The notes under the pieces are model-generated. The model saw nothing but the letters and a program-made list of their open reading frames with translations. It made no database searches and was not told the origin of the DNA. 64,000 bases of DNA, taken from contig CP136068.1 in the NCBI GenBank assembly GCA_032622095.1, forward strand, positions 48,232,443 to 48,296,442, read 5' to 3'. The position numbers were made by a program, and so were the translations under genes. Shown here piece by piece: positions 22,641-34,486 of this stretch. The stretch is from Siphonodentalium dalli. Its lineage: Eukaryota; Mollusca; Scaphopoda; Gadilida; Siphonodentaliidae. Each line of letters opens with the position of its first letter. Positions within the stretch are counted from its first letter, which is position 1.

Positions 22641-23850
22641 GTAACACTGTACTAATGGGAGCTTGCACTAATGGGTCTATCATTTATATGAAATTTGTTC
22701 CATGCCCTTCTGTTAGAACTATAATAATAATATATTTGTTTGTGTGTTTTAGCTTGTGGACTACACAGCACTCTATAAATAATTCCAAAGAATATAGACA
22801 TGTCCGAAATAATATAAAGTTTTAACCAATAAAAAACAGATGGAAGCACCCGTCAGACATTTCTGTCTTCAACCCAGTAAACATTGCGGGCATGGTAATA
22901 TTAGTATCCCTCGTCACAACTGGGCGGAGCCACTCTCCCACTTTAAGTGGCTCGAGACACCAAGTGCATGGCATCCGAAATAGTATTGTCGTCTCTGTAA
23001 TACCATTTCAGTCGAGCAGAATTGCCTCGGCTCATGCACGTGGCTAAGCAAAAAATCCTTTTTTAAATATAATTTTGACAATATGTAGTCCACTTGAAAC
23101 AAAACACACCCCTCATGTCGTCAAAGAAAATATCAATCACCTTTTAGTCAAAATTGCTGACAGAAAGTGAATATGTGAACAAACTTTAAAAACTCAATAT
23201 CTAGCCATCAAATAGGCTCATTAGTTCTACAGTACATGCACATTTTGTTAACAATACTGAGGCGTGCCACAATTTACCAACGAAGTAGTTAGACTTTTGA
23301 AAAATGTTATTGTTGCAACAAATCGCCGAACACATCAAAACATTTTTCTGTCAAATAAACATGTTCACCTTTCCATGGTAAGGACATTTCTCTTGGCAAA
23401 CCCAGTTCATATCAATACAAGCATTTCTCAGAAATTCATGCCAGGTTTCTCAGAATTCATGCCAGGAGCAATGCTGACATAGCCATGTCGTTTTCATGAG
23501 CCATGTATATTTCACTCAAACCTATTAACCTAGCTTGTGTGGATAACGTGCTTTGCTTTTCCAGTATATACCAAAATCATTTAATATAATCACAAATATA
23601 GCATGAGATTTCTCCCCAGATGTACCATTATGAAACTACTGATAAAAACAAAAAATTAGTATGAGGCTCTTGGGTTGGGAGAAAAATAATCCATCATGAC
23701 CTGGGATGTGGGCATCGAAAAATGTCATCTTCGGGGTCATATATTTGGTTTGGACAATTGGCAAGCCTCGTGTTCAACTGAAATATCTGGACCCTCGGGT
23801 GAGATCTTTCCATCACACATGCCCGGTCATGATCGATAATATTATTCTTA
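22641..23850. repeat. Tandem segmental duplication, copy 1
   Basis: Starts GTAACACTGTACTAATGGG and runs through CTGGGCGGAGCCACTCTCCCA, CTCATGCACGTGGCTAAGC, CATTTCTCAGAAATTCATNCCAGG and AATAATCCATCATGACNTGGG. All of these recur in the same order at 24123-25440. Copy 1 has an extra stretch at about 23525-23660 that copy 2 lacks. No gene is recognised in it; the small open frames on both strands recur in both copies but carry no domain. Confidence 0.9.
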
Positions 23851-24122
23851 TCTCAACCCGACTTCAGCTGAACAAGCACTGCGCCCATCATTTTTTGCAT
23901 TGCAAATTTTGATTTCTGGTATATTTACAAAGAGCAGAGCTTACAGAGTCAATGAAAATGCCCCTGCATTCTAATCACATGTTCACAGCATGCACGTGTT
24001 ATCAACTGATACAGATGACCAATCGGACATGAGGATACACGGTTACACCTGTTGTGTCTTGTCATTACAAAGGAACCAACAAGTTTTCCATGTGTATATC
24101 TCCTGACACATGTTTATAAATA

Positions 24123-25440
24123 GTAACACTGTACTAATGGGAGCTTGCACTAATGGGTCTATCATTTATATGAAATTTGTTCCATGCCCTTCTGTTAGAA
24201 CTATAATAATAATATATTTGTTTGTGTGTTTTAGCTTGTGGACTACACGGCACTCTATAAATAATTCCAAAGAATATAGACATGTCCGAAATATTATAAA
24301 GTTTTAACCAATAAAAAACAGATGGAAGCACCCTTCAGACATTTCTGTCTTCAACCCAGTAAACATTGCGGGCATGGTAATATTAGTATCCCTCGTCACA
24401 ACTGGGCGGAGCCACTCTCCCATATTACTTATTAAGAGCTTCGAGACACCAAGTGCATGGCATCAGAAATAGTATTATTGTCTATTTCATACCATTTCAG
24501 TCGAGCAGAATTGCCTCGGCTCATGCACGTGGCTAAGCAAAAAAAAAATTATATAATTTTGACAATGTGTAGTCCACTTGAAGCAAAAAACACCTCATGT
24601 CTCAGTCCTTCCCAGGAGATGGGAGTGATTGCACTCGCACCTATACGCACTCATAATTTTCAAATGACGGGTGCTAAAATTCACACCCATCCCTCATCTC
24701 AAAATACTAATGGAGACTGTAATTGTTGGGTCAATAGTGAACTGTTTGAAAGTTTAATTAGATCCTTTACCAACTCAGTTCAACGATGGCATATTAAAGT
24801 GTAACTAGACATAGGTCTATTCCACAATGACTTTTTGTTTTAGAAAAACCCAACTTACAATTATAGTATGGGTGCTATATTACACACATCTTCTGAATTA
24901 AGGGAGCAAATAAATGCTCTCGCTGTGTTTTCCTCGTGGGAAGGACTGATGTCTTATATGCAGTCAAAGAAAATGTCAATCACCTAATTAACGAAGTGGG
25001 TAGACTTTTGATAAATGTTATTGTAGCAGCAATTTGTCAAACACTTCAAAACATTATTTTTTTCTGTCAAATAACCAGAAACATGTTCAACTTTCCATGG
25101 TAAGGACATTTCTCTTGGCAAACCCAGTTCATATCAATACACGCATTTCTCAGAAATTCATACCAGGTATCTCAGAATTCATGTCTAGACCAATGATAAC
25201 ATAGCCATTTCGTTTGCATGAGACATGTAAATTTCACTCAAACCTATTAACCTAGCTTGTGTGAGGCTCTTGATTTGGGAGAAAAATAATCCATCATGAC
25301 TTGGGTCGGGATATGGGCATAGAAAAATGTCATCTTCAGGGTCAGATATTTGGTCTGGACGCCTTGTGTTCGGCCGCAATATCTGACCCCTTGGGGTGAG
25401 ATCTTTCCATCACACATGCCAGGTCATGATGGAAAATATT
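24123..25440. repeat. Tandem segmental duplication, copy 2
   Basis: Direct repeat of 22641-23850, offset by 1482 bases at the start, with roughly 5-10% differences by eye and an inserted MITE at 24603-24948. Confidence 0.9.
24603..24948. mobile_element. MITE with 12-bp TIRs, inserted into duplication copy 2
   Basis: Terminal inverted repeats CAGTCCTTCCCA (24603-24614) and TGGGAAGGACTG (24937-24948), flanked on both sides by ATGTCT, a probable target-site duplication. The matching place in copy 1 (near 23115: CTCATGTCGTCAAAG) has no insertion. The interior is non-coding. A related right half lies at about 42940-43086. The family and mobilising transposase are unknown. Confidence 0.85.
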
Positions 25441-25444
25441 ATTC

Positions 25445-26590
25445 TTACCTCAAGCATGAAATTCCTGCCATATGACATCAAAGCGCACAGTTTTATGAAT
25501 GTTTTATGAATGTTATCTCCTGTCACTTTCGTTTTGGCAGATAAGAAAACGGGTGCTAACTGTGAAATTATCAATGTGACCAGATATGACAAGAGATTTA
25601 TTATGCTATTTTAGCTATGTGTCGAGAAACTCTGGGAGTTCCCTGAATATCATCAAACGACTGATTGGCTTCATCACTTTAAGTGTTGTGATTGACTGAC
25701 ACTAACATAAAGATTCTTGGCGGTAATGGAATTTCCAGATATTTTCTTTAGACTCTGTAATGCATAGCTTGTTCAAGAGTGTAATTTCAATTAGAACTGG
25801 TGTACATTGTATAATACACAAGCTTTGTACATCTCGATGATAGTGAAATTAATACATGAAATAATAGAAAGAAACTCTTAAAGGTGACATGCAACAGTTT
25901 AGAGTGTTCTATGCCCCTACATATTAATATGCCATGATCCTACGACGTGGAAATGCGAAGTTTGTGTAACTTACTCTCTTTTCAGTTAGGTGAGAATCCA
26001 TCCTATATATAATGATAGTTCAAGGAATAATATTTCACAAGAGTAATATTCGCATTGATGGCACAATAGGCCTGTTATAGCCCAGATAGCCCCAAAATTG
26101 TCTATTTGATCATATCAGATTTTGAAAACAATTTTGAGACTTCTTTCTCTTAACAAATTCTACCATTTGCTCTGTGTTCAAAGAAGATTATAAGATACAC
26201 TTTGAAAAAGAAAAACATATATGTATCAGGCGACTTAGACTTATCATTTTGCAGAAATATTCTACGATATGTGTTAGGAGAAATCAACTGCGAACGCTTT
26301 AACCTCAATCAGTGATGTCAATAAATATGGGGAGATAAGTCGTGACATTTTTCGCTTTAAAGACAAAATTAATATACAAATATGATCAGGTTTAAACTAA
26401 CCAAATTAGGGCTCCCAGTTTCAATATTTACCTGGTAAATGTTTTGTTATAACATTATATCAACAGGTCTGGTTTCTGACGAGGAAAACATTGCACTGAT
26501 AAAAGGCAATTTCATCCGTTATCACAGATTTTCAACCTTTAATTTCAGCTTCAATTATCCCTGTGATGCCAATATCAGCTTATTTAATTA
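25445..26590. other. Intergenic, no gene recognised
   Basis: AT-rich. No domain-bearing frame; no strong repeat beyond a doubled GTTTTATGAATGTT near 25492-25514. Confidence 0.5.
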
Positions 26591-26672
26591 AATGGTACAA
26601 AAATTGAAAGATATACATATTTTCTGTATTATTAAATGGTAATTGAAAGATATACATATTTTCTGTATTATT
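26591..26672. repeat. 39-bp tandem duplication
   Basis: AATTGAAAGATATACATATT and the following 12 bases occur at 26602 and 26641, next to a foldback element. Confidence 0.85.
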
Positions 26673-26677
26673 ATAAG

Positions 26678-26817
26678 TTATTTTGGTGGACTGACAATAA
26701 CATGGTATGACCCTGATGGCTTGGGTGGTTATGTTCAACTGAGTTGCGAAGCAACGAGGTCGAACATAGGCAGGAAGCTGTCAATGTCACCATGTTATCA
26801 TCAATCCACCAAAATAA
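26678..26817. mobile_element. Short foldback element
   Basis: TTATTTTGGTGGA (26678-26690) and TCCACCAAAATAA (26805-26817) are exact inverted repeats, and pairing continues inward imperfectly (CTGACAATAACATGG with CCATGTTATCATCAA). A second, inner pair GTTCAACTGAGTTGC/GCAACGAGGTCGAAC lies in the middle. Non-coding, about 140 bases; MITE-like. Confidence 0.75.
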
Positions 26818-26829
26818 CATAACGGTCCT

Positions 26830-28025
26830 GGTCATTCTCATAAATTTTAACTTATTTTGAAGAATTATCAGCAGAAAATGTCAGAAATCTCCTATCGCTC
26901 TCTCCATAACGTTGTTCAATGTAAATTACATCATGAAAAGGGAGGCCAACACGAGACTATAAAACAGTTGTCTTGGATTGGATGATGATAATCCTTGTCA
27001 CCATGTTAGAGAATTTCCAGCTAGACATCCACTTTGATACAACTTTGACGGATATATGCTGCTGATCTGGTTAACCTGTTGGTACGATGTTGAACCTTTA
27101 ATTCTTAGTAAGATCATCAAACTGTGCCACCTCAAGCTCAGAGCCCGGAATCGCAATAGTAGGTGTTCGTGTTGAACTTCTTCTCTGTAGTTCCAATGAA
27201 TTCCAAACACGTTCCTACCTGCAAATAATGGACAAAAGAGATGATATACATTAATAAAAGTGTTAATGACATTGTAGCTCAGCTTGGACACGATGCATAA
27301 TTATTACAGAAGTTAATGGAATGATAAAGGGGAAAGTTGAAAATTTCCAGTATATACATGTACCACCCTCTGTTAATTAGATTCATATATCACACACATA
27401 TCTAGGCCACCCGACCTGTTACAATAGGTTTGGGGGCTGAAGTTGGGTGCCCCAAATTAATTATAACCAAACAGTAATATTCAGAGTTTGTCATGTTTTG
27501 TACATCTATATCTATATTTGGAAAAACAAGCAAAAATACCATTGGAAATCATAATAAGCAGTGCCATCGTATTATCGCTGGAATAATTGCTCATTATATT
27601 GATATCGGTTTGTTTTTTAAAGCACAATTTTTTGTGATTCACATGTCATGTAAAAGGAGGTCAACAAATAACAGTTAACTTCCAAATACTAGAAATAAGG
27701 CCAAAACAAAATGAATGCATGTTTCCCATAATCCGACTGACCGTCTTCAAAACACCCCGACCCAAGTTCATTTTATTGGTTTTAAATTAAAAAAATCAAT
27801 CTATAAACCAACCGACCGCACTGATAACAAAACTATGTACGCATGGTTCCATTTTATCTGATTCACCTCGCGAGATAAATGATATCTTTGATATATTAAT
27901 ATATTTTTTGCCAAGCCACATCGCCACTCTTCAAACGGTAAGTCAAATTACGACTGGAAGATCACGAGTTATCGTACCTCTTCGCTGACCGGAAGCACGT
28001 GTTTGTGTTGATATGGGAGTGTGTT
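26830..28025. other. Intergenic, no gene recognised
   Basis: No conserved motif in the open frames 26998-27291 (-) or 27493-27678 (+). Confidence 0.5.
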
Positions 28026-28420
28026 AATGGGAGTGCGATGGCCGAGTGGTTAGCGTGTTTGACTATTGGCCAGAGGTTTCGCTTGGACCCCGGATCGATT
28101 TACCTCGATCCTCGACAAAACAAAAGTCGGGAGTTCTGAGCGTGCCTATATAAAGTACTGTGTACGCCTCGCTGAGGTGTCGTTAAGCGGTAATCCTCTT
28201 CCACACGGTGTCATGTACAGGGATGACACTGGTTTGATCACGCCGTTCTATCGGGTGGGGAAGTTAATGGCTGTCCCTGTCCCGTGTACAACCATGTGTG
28301 CACGTTTAAGAACCATACTGTGGGCAACGATCCACAGGTTAATGGCAAAATTCCTGTCTAAATTCCTCCCTTGGGGTGTAAAGTTGACATTTCAGGTGAT
28401 GGCGTAATAGAGGTATATCT
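28026..28420 (+). mobile_element. tRNA-derived SINE
   Basis: Begins with a tRNA-like head: GCGATGGCCGAGTGGTTAGC contains a good A box (TGGCCGAGTGG, 28040-28050) and a weaker B box, GGATCGATTT, follows about 45 bases later. This is the layout of a Ser/Leu-like tRNA gene that has lost its 3' half. The downstream body (about 300 bases, AGGTTAATGGC, GGGATGACACTGG) is the SINE body. The 113-codon open frame at 28066-28407 lies inside it and is not a gene. A second, more decayed tRNA-like head is at 48955-49035. Confidence 0.65.
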
Positions 28421-28837
28421 CTTCAATCTACATAACTGTGTGTATATATAGTACATTGTAGCATTTTATGTGTGACACAGTAATGGGACGTTTCAGCAAC
28501 GTCGGCGGGTACGCTTACATGTGCCGCAACACAGATCAAAGGCTCATCCAAGTTTGAGGTCCACTGTGCGCAGGTCAAAGGCTGATTTCAGGTCTACTGT
28601 GGCTTCGCATGTAGAGGGTGACTTTACGATATAAAAACATGTTTGTATAATATAGTACATTGTAGGATTCTACCCCATATGATGGGGGTGCGCAGACAAG
28701 TCAACGGCGGAATTTACTCATACCATACCATATGGCGTATTGTTGAGTGTATTTGAGCAAAAAAGCTGTAGCCGGCTGTGACTTATAAGACATGCACAGT
28801 AGGAAGCTACAGCGGCCAGGGAAATGAGCATAGTTCT

Positions 28838-28908
28838 AATGATGTTTTCTATGGAGTGGTACGATCAATTTCTTTGAATTTTTCGGTGATTTTTTAGTGG
28901 AATGCTAA
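28838..28908. repeat. Dispersed repeat, inverted partner at 50338-50409
   Basis: TTTTCTATGGAGTGGTAC ... TAGTGGAATGCTAAATTC is the reverse complement of the 50338-50409 stretch with few differences. Unknown family. Confidence 0.75.
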
Positions 28909-29049
28909 ATTCCCCATGTTGGCATATAGCCTAAGAACTAACTTATAACTTTGTCGCACTCAAACAAGTCCATAAGGTGTGACTGTCCCAATGGGACTAA
29001 GGATACCCCCCTGTGTTTTTAAAATACTAAGATGTTTCACATGTGAGTA

Positions 29050-29430
29050 AACATTTAGTTAAAATTATAAAATAACAGTTCCCATTGCAGGTGCACAAAC
29101 CTAACTGTAATCTTAAACCTATTGACCGAAAAATGTAGGAATAAAAGCTCCGACAAAATTATGCAAGTCGAAAAAGGGGAATAACTCCACAACAAAAGTC
29201 GGATGGACATCATAATCGCAGGTGCACAGGTTCTCATGGTACTAAATATCAGTGCCAAGATTTAAAAATATTGACCTAAAAATGTAGAAATAAAAAGCTC
29301 GGACAAAATTAGGCATGTTGCAAAAAAATTTCAAAGTCGAAAATGGGGATAACTCCACCAAAAAATGTCGGACAGACGTCATAATCGCAGGTGCACAGGT
29401 TCCCATGGTACTAAATATTTGTGCCAAGTT
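29050..29430. repeat. Tandem non-coding repeat, period about 170
   Basis: CATAATCGCAGGTGCACAGG occurs at 29209 and 29379, with a degenerate copy near 29085 and a solo copy near 32352. Each is followed by a block 'ttgacctaaaaatgtaggaataaaa...cggacaaaatta'. Short frames on both strands arise from the repetition. Confidence 0.75.
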
Positions 29431-31049
29431 AAAAAAAACGAGACAGTCAATGACTGTGGGGTCGCTCACCAGACTGCAAAGACTGGGACTCTGGAGACCA
29501 CAACAGTCAGAACTTTTCATAATCATTTAAAAGAAGTAGATATCTAAAGAGTTAAATATAAAATTAAAAAAAATGGAGTTATGTCCCTGGCCCCGCCCAC
29601 ATTTGACACAGTGACCTGATTTGAACAAATCTGAACCCCAGTCACCCAAGAATCCGTCATACCAAATATGAACCCATATAGCCTGATGGTATTTGAGAAG
29701 TCATTTTAAGAATACTATGGAGGGAAAGAGTTATGGCCCTGGCTTCGCAACTATTTCACCAAGTGAACTCATTTGAACAAATGTGAATGTGAGTCACCTA
29801 GGGAACATCCTCACTAAATATGAACCCATTCCGTCCAATGGAATCAGAGGAGAAGATGTTCAAAGAATTGTTGTCGGACGGATGGACGGACAGACAAGCA
29901 GTGATGACTATAGCTCCACCGGAGACTTCGTCTCAGGTGAGCTAAAAAGCACAGGTAGGGTGGCTGGTTGATAATTAAATCTCTTATCTCCGCCCCTATT
30001 TGAACAAATGTGAATCCCAATCTATGAGATCCATTCATTTGGTAATTTCAGACGGTAGATTTTAAGAGTTGAACTGAACTGATTTTCCTAAAATGACACA
30101 AAACCTGAACAAATCTAAAACCCCAGTCACCGAAGGACCCTCAATACTAAACATAAGCTAAATAGTCCAGATGGTTCTTGAGAAGAAATTGTTTTAAGAA
30201 TTACTATGGAAGGAAAGAGTTATGGCCCTGACTTCTCACCTATTTGACCTGATGAACTCATTTGAACAAATCTGATTGTGAGTCACCTGGGGGACATCCA
30301 CACCTAAATATATAAACCCATTTGGTCTTTAATATATATCTGGAGAAGAAAACAATTGATGGACGGATAGAGACATAATGACAGATGGATGGATGGGAGA
30401 ACAGTCTGACATAGAGACTGACAAATTCAATCCAATATACCCCCCCCCCCCAAGTATTCTTTGCAAAATCAGGGTACAATGAGTTCAACTGGATACTGGT
30501 GGTTAAGAAAATAATATTCGAATAGTCAAGCCTGAACATAGTGTCTGACATTTGCAGAATGAGGTCCCCAAAGGGTGAATGTAATGACGCAATCCTGCAA
30601 TGCGGGCTGGCATCACCAAATTCACCCTCTGGGGACCTCATTCTGTTTAGGCCTCAACTGCTATGGGAGACATAGCATCAGATTGAAGTTCTCCAGTTAA
30701 AGTTGGTGATGTGCACCCATTGGGCACCTCAATTATGCATTTTATATTCACAAATTAGGGGATATAGAAACTAAACAGAAGGAAAAAAGTAAGTACAAAT
30801 GTCAATTTAAGGGCCTATATACTTCCCAGAAGATGAGGCCTAAGCAGAATGAGGACCCTGGCTAGTGTATTTGGTGATGTTAGCCTGCTGTGCAGGGTAC
30901 CATAACCAAATTCACCCTCTGGGGACCTCATTCTGCAATTGTCAGACACAATAAATTCAGGTTAGAGAACAATAATTTGTTTTGATTTTATTTTAATAAC
31001 ACACACTGGCATGGTGCTAGCTAAGCATTAGTTCACACCTGTCAGCCTG
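29429..31049. repeat. Large dispersed duplication, copy 1 (partner 39149-41085)
   Basis: Starts GAGACAGTCAATGACTGTG and ends CTAAGCATTAGTTCACACCTGTC; the same order and strand recur at 39149-41085. It contains units of the 'gagttatggccctgg...gtcaggtgagctaaaa' family and the inverted-repeat element at 30525-30970. Copy 2 has one extra unit (about 39490-39780). Confidence 0.9.
30525..30970. mobile_element. Nested inverted-repeat element (four arms)
   Basis: The outer arms CCTGAACATAGTGTCTGACA... (from about 30531) and ...TGTCAGACACAATAAATTCAGG (to about 30962) are inverted. The core CAGAATGAGGTCCCC with GGGGACCTCATTCTG occurs both as an inner hairpin (30556-30645) and again at 30845-30945, so the 450-base element contains two head-to-head hairpins. 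The same structure is at 40575-41000 in duplication copy 2. Non-coding. Confidence 0.8.
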
Positions 31050-31182
31050 ATAAACATCTCAATTGATGACTGTGTATTTCTATTAACTCTCGCTCTGTCT
31101 GTAGCTAATACAATGGACTTAATCGGCTGGTGGGAGAGATCTTGTGAGTTAGGAGATGAGATGGGGTGGAGTGCTGTTGGTT

Positions 31183-31203
31183 GGGGCAGGGTGGGGGTCT
31201 GGG
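31183..31203 (+). other. G-quadruplex-type G tract
   Basis: Four runs of three or more G with loops of 2, 1 and 3 bases (GGGG CA GGG T GGGGG TCT GGG) fit the usual intramolecular G-quadruplex pattern. Surrounding sequence is G-rich up to 31220. Folding is inferred from the pattern only. Confidence 0.6.
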
Positions 31204-31289
31204 TCATGTGGGGGGAGAGTGATACAAAAAATTGTATGTAAAATTGATGAATTTGATCAAGGAGTTCAATCTGAATTTTTTATAATATT

Positions 31290-32262
31290 TTTTTTTGGAA
31301 TTATGTCCCTGGCTCCACCCCTATTTGACCCAATGACCATATTTGAACAAATCTGAACCCCAGTCATTCAATGACCATCCATACCAAATATAAACTAAAT
31401 CGGCATAATGGTTCTAGACAAAAAGTTGTTATAAGAATTACCAAGGAGGAATATAGTTATGGCCCTGGTTTCGGAACTATTTGACATAGTGACCTCATTT
31501 GAACAAATCTGAATGACAGTCACCTAGGGAACATCCACACCAAATATGAACCAATTCGGCATTACGGTTTCAGAGGAGAAGATGTTCAAAGAATTGTTCA
31601 CGGATGGATGGACGAACGGCGGACGAGGAGTGATGACTATAGCTCCACCGGAGACTTTGTCTCAGGTGAGCTAAAAATCAATGATCAAAATGCAAAAATA
31701 ATTTTTTTGGTTTTTAGAGTTATGTCCCTGGCTCTGCCCCTATATGACCCAGTGAGCCAATTTGAACAAAGCTGATTCCCTGTCACCCAAGTTCCCTCAG
31801 TACCAAATATAAGCTAAATCGGCTCACTGTTTCTTGATAAGATGTCATTCTAAGAATTACTAAGGAGGAACAGAGTTATGGCCCTGGTTTCTCAACTAAT
31901 CAACCTGGTGACCTCATTTGAACAAATCTGAACTCCAGTCATTCAAGAACCCTTCATACCAAATATAAGCTAAATAGGACCAATGATTCTAGACAAGAAG
32001 TCATTTTAAGAAGTACCATGGAGGGAAAGAGTTATGGCCCTGGCTTCGCAACTAATTGACCCAGTGACCTCATTTGAACAAATCTGAATGGGAGTCACCT
32101 AGGGAACATCCACACCAAATATGAAACCATTCCGTCTAATGGAATCAGAGGAGAAGATGTTCAAAGAATTGTTGACGGATGAATGGACGGATGGATGGAC
32201 GACGAACGAGGAGTGATGACTATAGCTCCACCGGAGACTTTGTCTCAGGAGAGCTAAAAATT
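31290..32262. repeat. Block of 'gagttatggccctgg' family repeats
   Basis: At least three units with the recurring phrases GAGTTATGTCCCTGGC, GTGACCTCATTTGAACAAATC, TCACCTAGGGAACATCCACACC, GATGTTCAAAGAATTGTT, GGATGGACGGA and an end GTCTCAGGTGAGCTAAAAA. Ends of this type recur near 29945, 31660 and 32250. I recognise this as a repeat type abundant in mollusc genomes (from memory). Non-coding. Confidence 0.8.
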
Positions 32263-32520
32263 GACCTAAAAATGTAGGAATAAAACCTTGGACAAAATTA
32301 TACGTGTTGCAGAAAAAGGGGGAATAACTCCATAAAAAAAAGTCTGACTGATGTCATAATCGCAGGTGCACAGGTTCCCATGGTGGTTGATGCCTGTGCC
32401 AAGTTTCACAGAAATTGATAAAAAAAAACTCCGGACAAATTTGTGTCCACGGACAGACGACGGATGACGGGACGGACGAGCTGACTCCAGTATACCCCCT
32501 AACTTTGTTGCGGGGGGTAT

Positions 32521-33360
32521 AACTATTAAGAATGCATTTTCTGATACATCAGTTGCAGAATGGAATATACCTGAGGTTAACAGTTAGCAGCAGCAAGCCA
32601 TATCTGGCATTCTAGAAGCAAACTCCAATCCTTCATTTCTTCAGGCAAAGTCAGCCTAAAAATGAAATAAATGTACATGTTGATGTATTGAGTTTACTAC
32701 CAAATTATTGTTTTCTTATTTTTTAACTATTAAGAATGCCTTTTCTGATACATCAGTTGCAGAATGGAATATACCTGAGGTTAACGGTACTCAATCCGAT
32801 TCGACAGTCCCCATATCATCAGATTCCAACAATATTTTTTGAAATGCCACTTCAGTTATCAGAATCGATTAATTGCCCAAAAATAATGCTAACCAGAGTC
32901 AAGTATAGTATAAAATTACCCAAAACCTGTTATTTATCAACGTTTTGTTCAACGGATTTTTGCCAGTTGTCAAATATCTGACACAAAAAAGCGACTCGAT
33001 TTTAGAGTTATCGATCTCCATCCACTATCTGGTCAGATAATTTCTTCTCGTCGACAGATTACTGGGCCACCTAAAAATTGAAATAATAGATTTCAAACAT
33101 CAATATCTGATCACTCCTATCTATGATGTGTGGGTTCCTCGACTTGAATCAAATATTTTTTAACCCCGAAGCCAATGAAATAGTAATTTGCAAGCTTTAA
33201 TTCGGATTGAGTACCTTTGGCAGTTAGCAGCTACAAGACATATCTGGCACGTTAGAAGCAAACTCCAACCCTTCATTCCTTCAGGCGAAGTCAGCCTAAA
33301 AAGGAAATAAATGTACATGTTGATGTATTCAGTTTACTACCAAATTATTTTTGTCTTCTT
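32521..33360. repeat. 204-bp tandem duplication, second copy split by a MITE
   Basis: AACTATTAAGAATGC starts at 32521 and 32725. Both copies continue with CTGATACATCAGTTGCAG and ATACCTGAGGTTAAC, and then with GCAGTTAGCAG-type sequence through AATGTACATGTTGATGTATT. In copy 2 the sequence between these halves is a 430-bp insertion; copy 1 shows the uninterrupted site (GAGGTTAACAGTTAGC). Confidence 0.9.
32786..33215. mobile_element. MITE with GGTACTCAATCCGA ends
   Basis: TIRs GGTACTCAATCCGA (32786-32799) and TCGGATTGAGTACC (33202-33215). The interior has no coding potential. The target duplication is unclear: five extra bases (TTTGG) remain at the right end compared with the empty copy. An inverted relative lies at about 33870-34204 and fragments at 36930-37095 and 52927-53105. 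Confidence 0.85.
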
Positions 33361-33869
33361 TATATGTACAATATTCTTTACCCATTATAAAACCATATAT
33401 CCATGTTTCATAACTTGAAAATAAATTTGATAACAAAATTAAACAATTTAATGAAAAGAAATGCAAACGATAAGATGAAAGAGAAAAAAAATTCCAATGG
33501 ATGGGGGGGGGGGGTGGGGAAACGAAATAGTGTTGTAAATTAATAAATGATCACTCAAGAAAATATGCAAACATTGACAATTGGAGCGATTTATTGATGA
33601 TGTACATGTACCATGATATTTTAAACTATGGATGGACGCTACATGTACAATATACATCGGGAGAGGGGGAAGGGGTGTAACTGCTTGCTTTTAAGGTTTG
33701 ATTTAACAAAATAATTGTGATTCGCAGGAGTCTAACTTCACTATGAAAACAAGAAATTCCATGCATTGACTGGTCCCATAAACAGCTTGCTCATAATTTT
33801 GGCTATAATTTCTGGCAATTTGCCACGGGATTACTGCATGGCTCTCACAATAACACTAACAGATGCATA
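33361..33869. other. Intergenic, homopolymer only
   Basis: No gene. Contains a G12 run followed by TGGGG (33503-33519). Confidence 0.5.
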
Positions 33870-34204
33870 ATCAGCACTAACGCTCGCAAATTAATATTTC
33901 TTAGATTTCAGGGGAAAAAATATTTGATTCGAGTCCAGGAAACCCACCCATCAAAGGTCAGAGAGATCAGATATCGATTTTTGAAATCTATTATTTTTCA
34001 CCATCAGTACTTTTTAGTGGCCTGGTAAAAAGTCGACAAGAAGACAGCCCCGAACTAAATTGCGGATGAAGATGGATAACTCTAACATCCAAGTGGTTTT
34101 TGTGAGTCAGATATTGAACAAAATGGTTAGCATTATTTTTGGCATTTAAAAAAATGGTGTTGTTGTTGTTGAATATGGGGACCATCGAATCGGATTGAGT
34201 ACCT
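33870..34204. mobile_element. Second copy of the GGTACTC MITE, inverted
   Basis: The reverse-complement order of the element at 32786-33215 is visible (AAATATTTGATTCGAGT, then GATATCGATTTTTGAAAT, AAAAAGTCGAC, AATGGTTAGCATTATTTTTGG) and it ends ATCGGATTGAGTACC at 34204. The left end is degraded. Confidence 0.8.
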
Positions 34205-34486
34205 TAATAAAGCTGGAGATGTCATTAATTGTCACACATTTGATAATAATATCTTGCAACCGACCACATGGTGCATACTCTTTAAAACTATTATTCCTGC
34301 CTCGTTATCATAGATGCTTTTTTTATTGGCAACATAATTCAAAGAAATGGGATAATTAAAGGCCAGTACGGGTCTACAAAATATATTTTCGTAAAATTGG
34401 GTAACCAACACACCAAAATCTAACACGGCCACAAATTATATACCTGTGTTTAAGGCAATGATATGCAAAAAACAGGAGAGGCGGTG

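Noticed and set aside
28066-28407. 113-codon frame (+)
   Set aside because: Lies inside a tRNA-derived SINE body.
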